A DNA stretch of 64,000 nucleotides, taken from Litoditis marina (Eukaryota; Nematoda; Chromadorea; Rhabditida; Rhabditidae). Each line of letters starts with the position of its first letter. Position 1 is the first letter of the stretch. The notes under the pieces were generated by a model that searched no databases, was not told the DNA's origin, and worked only from the letters and a program-made list of their open reading frames with translations. Below, piece by piece: positions 46,485 through 54,892 of the stretch. Both the position numbers and the translations under genes were made by a program. Location: NCBI GenBank assembly GCA_964036275.1, contig OZ038440.1, positions 13,367,690-13,431,689 of the forward strand, given 5' to 3'.

Positions 46485-49400
46485 ATGAAGCTGCGCGGTA
46501 GGACTGTTCTATTGTGCGCCGTCGTACTACAATTATGCTTACTTTATCCAGGTAATCTATCTCCTTATCAACCTAAATAGTATTGTTTTATAGTATTGTT
46601 TCAAATTCAGTTTACTTTGATTTCATCATGAACAGTTGTATTTCTAGTTTTCCAATAAATTATAGATAACAATGTAAAAGTCCCAACTCCGTCTCATTTC
46701 CAGTGGTTTTTGAGTCGGTGAAGGCGTGTGCGCGGAGTTCGGACAATTCCCTGATATTGGGAGAAAATGAGCGTTTGCACTACCTTATCGGCCTCTCTCT
46801 CGTCACTCTACTAACAATAATATGCAATATTACCCTGTTTGTCGCTGGCTTACTTGGGGTCAGTTTTTTTTTTCTTGGCTAAAAGCTTCTTATAGTGAGT
46901 GCTGAATTTATAAATTTCTGTCTCTCGCCGGGATCAAACCAGCGAGCAAAAGTTTCGTAGCAGGGCGCTAACCACTGCGCTGTCAGAGAACATAACTGGC
47001 ATGCCTATGGAGTCGGAGACATGTGTGCGTACACAGCGGAAAGTAAGATATACAGTACCCTCCCGCCTTTCCGTTGGCAACGACTATAATGTTGTTTTCC
47101 TTTGGAATTTCACATCAGTACGTGATGAAAATACAACTTCTATCATTTCAGTTTTTCTCCTGGAAAAAGTCTTTCGTGTTGATGTCATTGGGAGTTCATC
47201 TTATTTTTGTGCTCCCCTATCATTTAGCAGGTAAACTACGAAAAGTGTGGAAACATTCTGGTTATTTGTCGTTTTACTCTTCAAGGTAGTGTGTGTATGG
47301 CATCCATTTACAACTAACGACTACGTCGGAAAAATAACCTTATATAGACTTTTTTGAACTGAAAAACCAAAAATACTTCGCTCATTCATACCTCAAAAAT
47401 AATACAAAAGTTTGAGGGTGGGGGGGGGGGGTAAAAGTAAACATTTCCGGTTCAGCCCCCACTCGTTGAAGTTTGACCGCCCATCAGTGAAGTTCTACCC
47501 CCCGCCGACCCGAGTGGGGGAGGGATAAAAACTAAATGTCAAAGTTGAATTTTGACCCCCCCCCCCATCTCCTAGGTTTTCAGGTTTTAGCTCGGTGGGG
47601 ATTGGAGCACTACACTTCAGTGGGGGTAATACTTAAATTTTCCTCGTTTTTGTTCTGAAATTCGAAATTGCAGGAATCTATCTCTACGTAATCGCGTCTC
47701 CCGCCAATATGGAAATGAACACTGATCTGTCGTCAACATATTCTGACCTACTGAATCAACTCAAAAATAAAACTAAAAATGTGAGCAACATTGCTTTGAC
47801 CAGCGTTCCAAGCCCCGTTACAGTATGGTTCTCAGAATATCATTTTGAGGCTCTTGGTTTATGGCGGAGGCGTGGTGGCTGTTGGTAAACAATTCACTAA
47901 ACTTTGGCTAGATAGTAGAAATATTCGGAACCGATTCATCATTTTCCTTGATGTCCTTTCTGAATTTATTTTAACTTGTCTCCACCAAACTTGTCAGTCC
48001 GCCCTTCGTTGGTGCACTCTGATTCAAGAGAATTCCATTATGCGTCAACTTTCGTGTTAGTAGTTTGTTTGTAGTTTATTCGAAAAAAAATATGAACAAA
48101 AACAAATGCATGTTCCAGTTGACCACAAAAAACATTTCTCAACTATCAAACTCATGGAAAACAATTACTGGACTGAACCAACAATATTGTTGCTGTGGGA
48201 TGAGTGGACCGCATGATTTCGGATCGCAGTTTTCCGGAAAGGTAAACATTTTACTTCAACATCATGAACGAACATAATTCTCCTCGAGCCTCTGCACACT
48301 CTTTTCCATCGCTCTCTCGTTTTGGCTCTAACCTCTCGCGAAATGGTAGATGTGGTAGTACAGTAATGATACGTGGTAAATGGACTAAAACAAGTTGGCA
48401 GCTAAGTTTGCAGCGAGATCTATCAAACAGCTGGTCTAGTTAGTTACCACTCCCCATCAGAAAAATGTCGACAGGGTAGACAGAAAATTATAAAATACAC
48501 ATTTTTCTCAGGGTCCCTATAACTCTTCTGGTTTGACTACAGTGCTCAGCAGTCGCATGTCCCAGGTACATGAACGGGACGTCCCATGTCCCGGTACTGT
48601 CCCGGGACGGTACCAAGAATTACGGTAGAAATGGAGCAGATTTGCATAAATGATGACAAAAATTCTCCTCGATCCTGACTTTTATATGCAAATATGCTCC
48701 ATTTCTACCGTAAATCTTGGTACCTTCCCGGGACAGTACCGGGACATGGGACGTCCCATTCTTGTACCTACACTGGGCGCCAACTTTCGCGAAATGCGCT
48801 CGGCTGGAATTGGGAAAATTTCCAGCAAAAGTCGGGAAATTTCCGGGAGATAACCGGGAGAAAGCAAAGAAAAACCCCAGAAATTTCCCGCAGTTTGAAA
48901 CCGCAAAATTTCACCCTGAAATTTCTTTTACCATTCTAGATTATAGGATTTTTTTTTGTAAAAGTATTTCCCAAAAATATTATAAAAAAAATATTTTCTT
49001 AAAAATATTTTTCAAAATGTCAGTAAATAATGAATGAAGTGCATATTTCATTAAAGTAAAAACTACATGAAATGAACTTCATTGTATCCTTCTTGTCCAT
49101 CTTCAGACTTCGATGTTGAGCTGATAATTTCCAAAATATCAAATCAGGGCACCCCTGGCCGCGCCGTATCTAGTACGGGTTACGCGATTGCCGCGGCGAA
49201 AAGCTTGTCTGGGAAATTTCTCGGTTTTGTCCTCACTCTGACCCGGAAAAAAATTTCCGAAGATTTTCTCTAATTTTTCTCAGAATTTTTCTCGTTTTCT
49301 CCCCGACACTTATTTCCGGGATTTTCCCGAGTAATTGCCCGGAAATATTGCGGTTATAACCCGACTTTTTCTCCAATTTATCGCAGAAAATACATGGCAA

Positions 49401-52263
49401 TTTTTTTCCCAGATTTCGCTGGGAGCGCAAACTACCTATGGACATGCAGTCGCCTGAGTGGGAGAGTCTAGTTATGAATTACTTAATGTCACGCCTTTTC
49501 CCACTTTTGTAGTTTGGCTAGTATCGATATATAGTTTGTTTCACCCATCGATAGCAGTCAGCCATGCTGGCCGAGCGCGCCCTATATTGCAGGCGACTGA
49601 TCTGGCAGCTTGCCAGTCTTTTCATTGCAAATAAAAATTCAAAAACTGGTTATTTTAGTATTTTTGTAACTTTTTTGTTTTCAAAAGATTCCCACATTAT
49701 CGGGGAGTAATTTAAACCACTTTTTGTGTGATAACATAAGCATTGAAAAACGGCCAGAAAAGATGGTTGGATATCACTGTTTTTAGTTTGGGCCAACATG
49801 TTCAGATGGCCGGCTGCTTGTGGGCGCCGCACCACCTATCCCAGCTCAGTTCAATACCTCGCTGATGCATAATTTTGATTAGGCTGGTCGCTGTTGGAAA
49901 CTTTCCAACACAATTGACTCCGCCCACTAAAATATACTGTAACTGGCTGCTATCGATGGTTGAAACGAACTATAGTTCACATGTGTATAAGTATTTTACG
50001 ATCGAACAAAGATTCACAACAGAGCAGTATTGTTGCAACCAGAATAAGTCATTCAAAATTGTAAGTCATTAAAGGAAAATTTATTTAAAAGTGAAAGTCA
50101 TTAAGTACAGAAACAGTTGAGAATCAGTTATAAAGTTTCTAAATTGTTTCGTTATTTTTCTTTTTTCCAAATCCGGACTAAAAGTGAACTCATGACTTTT
50201 ACTTTTAAATGACTTTTACTTTAATGACTTTCAATTTTGAACTACATATTCCTGCTACACAGTATTGTACACATACTTCATTGATTTTTCAGGGTTCCTA
50301 TAACTCCTCTCTGAACGTATCTTCCCTGGTAGTGTCCTGTCCATCCCATCAGTTCTACCCCTTCAAGTGCAAGGAAAAACAATTCGAGGGGTGTGCTGTC
50401 CGTATTCCCAGAGTTCATCGACTATTTATACTGGTTAGTGAAACACTCGTTTATTTTTGCAATATTTGTTCTGTAATAACCGTAAATAGCTCTCGCATTA
50501 TACTTTCTCTCGACTATATTCTTTCTTCTATTTTGGCGAATGCGTCAAATATTGACACTTGTAAGCGCTTGTTATAAATTTTCTTCTTGTCTCTAACATA
50601 ATTTTTTTTTCTGAAACTGCTCGCTTCAAAACACTTACATACTTTTCATATGTTCGTTCTTTTCTGTTTTTATGAATATTTGTAGTTTGTAGTATGTTCG
50701 TTCAGGTTGCCAGTGGCGTTGGACTAGTCTGTGGCATAGTTTCTCTTTGCATTTCTCCGTTTCTCTACGCATCCTTTGAGGTGAGTCAGAAAAATATTCT
50801 TCTTCTCGAGAGTTTCTCCTTAAAGTAGGACGATTATGTGGACCAATCTCGTGTCAACGGTCCTTTAAACTGCAATTGAAAAATGTATTGCAGTTTGAAG
50901 GACTAAAGCCTTGCGATTGTACCACATAATCGCCCTTTTTTAACTTTGAATTTTTTAATTCCAGCTTTGAAGTCCAATTTGTAGTTTCAAATTTGAAGGT
51001 TTACACTTGTCGTTCAATTATTGTTGTTCACACAAGCGACCGGGTTTATAGCAACCGACCAGCAACCCGGTTGCTTTTGTATAGATAATTCGGTTGGTTT
51101 TGGAAATCAACCGGAAAGCAAGCCAACACCGAACTGCCTTTTAGAACCAACCAACCTTTTTTCACGAATGAAACCGGGTTGCTTTCGCACGAAAGCACGA
51201 AATCAATCCGTCCGTCAATCCGAATCAATCCGGTAGCTTTTCCGTTGCTTTGAAAATCAACCGAGCTATCATTAGAGAAGCAACCGGGTTGATGTTTGGT
51301 TGATATCCATCCGGTTGATCGTTTAATCTGCCTAATTTCAACAGATACTCCAGTGTAATTATATTATGAACATAAATACATTTGTAGCGAGACCGACGAG
51401 TTGCTCGTGCCTTCTCCATTAGGAAGTGGCAGGACGAACACCGCAGAGAGATCATGAACGAGAAGAGACGGCAGAGAACGAGAGACGATGGGGAGAACAG
51501 TACCAAAGTTGGTTTGGGAAAATTGTACAATTGCCCCCCCCCCCCTCACCTTGAGTCCCCCCCCCCCGTAGTACTATCACCCCCCTCCCAATACGATTTC
51601 CTATAGAGAGGGGGGTGATTGTAAATGGGGGGTGATTGTAAATGGGGGGTAATTGTACAATGTCGACGTTTAACAATCACCCCCCACAATTCAAAATGGG
51701 GGGTAATAGTACAACCCCGGACCTGTTTAACAATCGCCCCCCACTCAATCCAAAGCTGCAGTAAAGAAGGACGTTGTACAATTACCCCCCTAGGGGTGGG
51801 GGGCGATTGTACTACGGGTCGGATTCCAACCTATTTCGGCTCAAGGGGGGGACGATTGTACAATAAACCCGTTGGTTTTTCTAGGCTTTATTTTCGGTTT
51901 CTAAAAGATCAATAATGGTTTCAGTGATATTTAGCATAAAACTCATTACAAAAAAACCCACCTATTTTATGCAAACTTAAAGAGACAAGAGAAATGGAGA
52001 AACAGGAGTTGTACGTTCGCCTCTACCCAAACTTTGACTGCACACTGTGTATAGATAAAGAAATAGTTAATTATCGTATTAATATAGTGTACATTCGATT
52101 GATTACCCGCTCTCATCTATAATCTACAATTATCTTCGTATTTCAGTCATCAAAGAGTAAAGAAGAGTCGAGTGAAAAGATCAATAAATCGAAGAGAAAC
52201 GGAAAATCGACCAAAGAAAGCCAAATTACAGAAGAACCTGATAACAGCTCGTCCCATGAATGA
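46485..52263 (+). CDS. tetraspanin
   Basis: Eight exons: 46485-46551, 46704-46858, 47152-47230, 47674-47780, 48119-48241, 50293-50433, 50706-50780, 52147-52263; 287 aa. Four hydrophobic segments in tetraspanin order: TM1 (TVLLCAVVLQLCLLYPVVFE), TM2 (LIGLSLVTLLTIICNITLFV), TM3 (SFVLMSLGVHLIFVL onward), a large extracellular loop with the signature CCCGMSG plus further Cys (SCPSH, FKCKEK, EGCAV), then TM4 (VASGVGLVCGIVSLCISPFL). The short tail is Lys/Ser-rich (KSKEESSEKINKSKRNGKS). The extracellular loop is N-glycosylation-prone (NKTK, NISQ, NSSL, NVSS). Family role: organiser of membrane microdomains. The exact tsp member is not identified. Introns 5 and 7 are swollen with repeats. AATAAA at 52377-52382 falls inside a MITE. 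Confidence 0.93.
46905..47091 (-). mobile_element. tRNA-derived SINE-like element, copy 2
   Basis: Reverse orientation copy of 6838-7030 within tetraspanin intron 2. On the minus strand it reads GCGCAGTGGTTAGCGCCCTG, then GGTTTGATCCCGGCGAGA for the T arm; the shared non-tRNA part includes GGAGGGTACTGTATATC and GTCGTTGCCAACGG. Confidence 0.7.
47415..47640. repeat. G/C-tract-rich element in tetraspanin intron 3
   Basis: A 13-G run, then CCCCC and GGGGG blocks alternating on both strands (for example AGCCCCCACTCGTTGAAG and CGAGTGGGGGAGGG). It appears to be a foldback built around G runs. Confidence 0.6.
48512..48562 (+). pseudogene. decayed duplicate of tetraspanin exon 6
   Basis: An acceptor TTTTTCTCAG is followed by GGTCCCTATAACTCTTCTGG, closely matching the start of the real exon at 50293 (GGTTCCTATAACTCCTCTCT). 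Translated in the same frame it begins GPYNSSGL against GSYNSSL. The similarity fades quickly and at 48563 a palindromic element begins, so the copy is broken. Confidence 0.7.
48563..48769. mobile_element. 207-bp palindromic MITE
   Basis: Ends AGGTACATGAACGGGACGTC and the inverse GACGTCCCATTCTTGTACCT; arms of about 85 bp include GTCCCGGTACTGTCCCGGGA and TACCGTAAATCTTGG inverted. Inserted directly after the exon-6 ghost. Confidence 0.85.
48775..49440. repeat. GGGAAATTTCC-motif element
   Basis: The left part (48812-48915) repeats GGGAAATTTCC/GGGAAAATTTCC on one strand and the right part (49205-49430) repeats the complementary GAAATTTCTC, TTTCCGGGATTTTCCCG. The A/T-rich middle differs. It looks like a degenerate foldback element. 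Confidence 0.6.
49512..49975. mobile_element. MITE with ATCGATAGCAG inverted ends
   Basis: Left ATAGTTTGTTTCACCCATCG-ATAGCAGTCAG and right CTGGCTGCTATCGATGG-TTGAAACGAACTATAG are inverse copies with few mismatches, about 460 bp apart, in tetraspanin intron 5. Confidence 0.75.
50047..50242. repeat. AT-rich inverted repeat
   Basis: TTCAAAATTGTAAGTCATTA at the left pairs with TAATGACTTTCAATTTTGAA at the right, and AAAAGTGAAAGTCATTAAG pairs with the ACTTTTACTTTAATGACTT region. It lies immediately upstream of tetraspanin exon 6. Confidence 0.75.
50826..50936. repeat. 111-bp foldback with CGATTATGTGG ends
   Basis: Left GGACGATTATGTGGACCAAT and right ATTGTACCACATAATCGCCC are inverse; the centre pairs GTCCTTTAAACTGCAAT with ATTGCAGTTTGAAGGAC. 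Confidence 0.8.
51034..51320. repeat. AACCGGGTTG-palindrome cluster
   Basis: At least six copies of GCAACCGGGTTGC-like dyads or halves (for example AGCAACCCGGTTGC at 51060, GAAACCGGGTTGC at 51171, GCAACCGGGTTGATG at 51281, ATCCGGTTGATCG at 51309) in tetraspanin intron 7. Confidence 0.65.
51523..51868. repeat. G6-tract element with GATTGTAC spacers
   Basis: Ends TTGTACAATTGCCCCCC and GGGGGGACGATTGTACAA are inverse. The interior repeats GGGGGGTGATTGTAAATG in both orientations, at least nine tracts of five or more G or C. About 345 bp in tetraspanin intron 7. Confidence 0.85.
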
Positions 52264-52946
52264 AAATAACGAATCGTGTATTTTGTTTTGTTTGAAAGTG
52301 GAATTTCTTGTATTGTGTCATATATCTTAAAGATGGCCTGACAGGAACCGATACTGGTGCTTTGCGCTGCACGGTTAATAAATTCGCTCTGACGCGAATG
52401 CGCCCCAAAAAAGTTTTCGAAGCTCCGCTAATGATTCGTGATTAAATGATGCACAAAATATCAATAAATTAGTTTTTGAAGCGCATTTGCATTAGAGCGA
52501 CGGATTCAACCGTGGAGCGCAAGTTAGGAGATCGGGTTCCTGTCAGACCACGTTTAATGGCTTTCCAAAGTCAACCTCTACCATAAAATGATGTTCAAAT
52601 GAGAATAGATGTACATTACAATCTTCCGAGTTCGCCTAGAAAATCCAAATTGGTGAAAAATCAATATTTACCTTTTCAAAACATCTAGAAAAGTTTTTTG
52701 TTGGTACAAACTTGAAAATAACTTTGGAAACAACAATAATACATTCGCAGTATAGACTGAATTGTTATGAATCACTGGTCCTTCAGGTTAAGTCCTTTGT
52801 TACTTCTGCGAAGTTTATTTGAGTTGTTCTTCAACAAACAGGAGTGAGTTATATGTTTATCTAGCATGGAACTGTGTCAATAACTATGACAACTTTCTCT
52901 ACCAATTCTCTTTCTCTGTATTTCTCTCACTTTCGTTCTGTGAAGA
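52264..52946. other. intergenic region after tetraspanin
   Basis: Besides the MITE at 52333-52551 I see nothing recognisable. The short distance on the same strand could allow a shared transcript with the next gene, but no U-rich operon spacer is evident. Confidence 0.5.
52333..52551. mobile_element. MITE overlapping tetraspanin 3' UTR
   Basis: Left TGGCCTGACAGGAACCGAT and right ATCGGGTTCCTGTCAGACCA are inverse; the homology continues inward (GCGCTGCACGGTT against AACCGTGGAGCGC, GCGAATGCGCC against GCGCATTTGC). It starts 70 bases after the stop codon and contains AATAAA at 52377-52382. Confidence 0.8.
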
Positions 52947-53567
52947 ATGGCAAAACTTATTCTTCTCAATTTTCTCGTTTCTACTGTTCTATCCCTTATT
53001 TGTATAAACGGAACTTCTACGGTTGATTGCGACGGAATCTGTCGGAAAAGTGGTATTCTGACTGATCGAGACACTGGTGGGTGATATTAAACATTTTATC
53101 ATAACATGAAGTTACAAAATTATTAAACTCTGATGAAATTCTCATCCCAAACAAACAACTTTTTCATTATCAGTTTGAATGAAATGTGTTTGTGTTGGTG
53201 GTTATTGGAATGTTCTCGATGAAAAGAAATACTCAAAATTGTTCCCACCTCGATCCGTGAAAAATCGACTAAGTAACTAACTAAGAAAGTAAGTATTTTT
53301 CACTGGTGACATTCTCATAACGGATGAAAACATTATGGTAGTATGTAATTGAAACAAAAATGTTTGGTGTCATAAAGACTTTCAGATGGTATTATGAATG
53401 AAAACATAATTCGGAGGTTTTCAGGATCAATAATGGCGATTCATCGAGATTGTCAATCATTCGTTCCGGAGAAACCGGGATGTTACTCAGCTGTTGACGT
53501 CATACAACGAAGACTCGGTCCGAACCTCATCACATGCACCTGTGACACTAACTATTGTAACTTTTAA
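52947..53567 (+). CDS. small secreted Cys-rich protein, Ly6/three-finger-like
   Basis: Two exons (52947-53076, 53425-53567) join in frame to 90 residues. The signal peptide is MAKLILLNFLVSTVLSLICI. The mature part carries about eight Cys: DCDGIC, RDCQSF, KPGCYSA and a final TCTCDTNYCNF. A closing C-x-C-x4-C-N is the usual end of Ly6/uPAR and related three-finger domains, but the early Cys spacing is unusual and I cannot assign a subfamily. There is no GPI-type hydrophobic tail, so it is predicted to be free and secreted. The start has a possible acceptor (TTCTGTGAAG) just upstream. Function unknown. Confidence 0.75.
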
Positions 53568-53839
53568 AGGATTTGTATGTCAATGAAAATTCATATTTCG
53601 AAACATCACCAACTAAATAGTTTGTTGAAACAAACTTATGTTCTACAGCAATTTCAAACGTAAATTGTGCAATGGGCTTATATTCTTTTGCGTTTTACGT
53701 TATTCTTATACTATGAGTATGTACGACACTCCAATGTCATACAATTTAGTACCCAAAGGGGTTTGGGTTGCGAATGTTCAAGATGTTGCCCCACCGAGTT
53801 GAGGACTACTGTTTTCAATGCCTGAGTGGATTCATCTCA

Positions 53840-54031
53840 GGCGCGGTAGCAATCCCTCAAAAACCTCATGAAATACCTCATGAGCAACACGTCATGAACT
53901 TCTCATGACATTCTTTTGATTGAAATGCTACAACACTGAAAGTTTACGAGTAGCTCATGAGGCATGCATGAGATTCTCATGAGAACCCTATATGAGCTTC
54001 TCATGAGGTTGGATGGATTGGTACGCCACCA
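53840..54031. mobile_element. CTCATGAG-palindrome MITE, copy 2
   Basis: Ends GGCGCGGTAGCAATCCCTC and GGATGGATTGGTACGCCACC resemble the 31808-31987 copy; internal CTCATGAG blocks are conserved. More diverged than copy 1. Confidence 0.75.
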
Positions 54032-54521
54032 GGTTTTTGTAGCTCAAGAGAACTTATCTTGAGGTATGAGGGGATTTTCACGAGACTTTCAATAGGACAT
54101 ATTGTTCAAACCAAGTTTATTATAAGAAAAAAAATGGTAAAATCTCGAGGCATTGTGAACCTAGCGCATACACACATAAAAAGGCTGGTATGCGATGCAG
54201 AAGGGATGACTCATACCAGAGCGAGAGAGGAATGTTGAGAGCGCTTAGACATAAAGAGTAATTGAATCGATACCTTATATAGAATATAGGTTGAGAACAC
54301 CTATTGTATTCTCAACATATAAAATGCGGGTGATGTATTACACCGACTGCACGGTCCACTGCTGCTTTGATCGATGAATGATTAAAGTACTTAACCAACC
54401 TTTTCGGGCTTATTCATAACATTCAACTGTGTGTTTCATGTTGCTATCTACCAGAGTTAGCGGGATTGCGACTGTCACTCTTTTCATTCAAACATTACAA
54501 TCATAAAAACCTATGAAAACC

Positions 54522-54649
54522 ATACTGTTAGTCAGTTGCTCAGCCATGTGAAACATTTTTAACACAGCAGAACTCAAGAACGTGCAATGACAAAGTGCAC
54601 GATTCATCCTGAGAATACTAAATTTACGTGATTATTCAGTCAACTTCCC
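54522..54649. repeat. CACGTG-ended MITE, copy 5
   Basis: Same family as 2790-2915. The left end is degenerate (CAGTTGCTCAGCCATGTGAA); the core GTGCAATGACAAAGTGCACG is intact. Confidence 0.75.
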
Positions 54650-54873
54650 ATATACTATTAATATGACACGTACACTGTTCGTTCAGACGATTCATTACAA
54701 ATTTTTGTCAAAAAAAGTCTGAGTTGGGTTGTAATACAGCTCCGACTGTGCAACAACAGAGGAGTATTCTCTTTGAGTGCAAGGAGAAGTCTTTACTAAT
54801 GACCTGTACAAATTCTTTGCATGATTTTGGTGATGCTGACGTGTGCTTTTTCACGTATTTTGAGAAATGTGAG

Positions 54874-54884
54874 CTTCTTTCAGG
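54874..54884 (+). promoter_or_regulatory. candidate trans-splice acceptor of UGT gene
   Basis: CTTCTTTCAG|G, nine bases before the start codon; no upstream coding exon fits. Confidence 0.55.
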
Positions 54885-54892
54885 TCTTTTAA

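Larger units (their letters stand above)
53568..54883. other. intergenic region before UGT gene
   Basis: Contains the second CTCATGAG MITE (53840-54031) and a CACGTG-ended MITE copy (54522-54649). Between them (54150-54420) is unassigned sequence with a self-complementary piece (TATAGAATATAGGTTGAGAA against GTATTCTCAACATATA). An open frame at 54724-55011 is in another frame than the UGT exon it overlaps and I reject it. Confidence 0.5.

Noticed and set aside
48694..49037. Several overlapping open frames of 67-106 codons
   Set aside because: They lie over the palindromic MITE and GGGAAATTTCC element; frames exist on both strands because the DNA is self-complementary.
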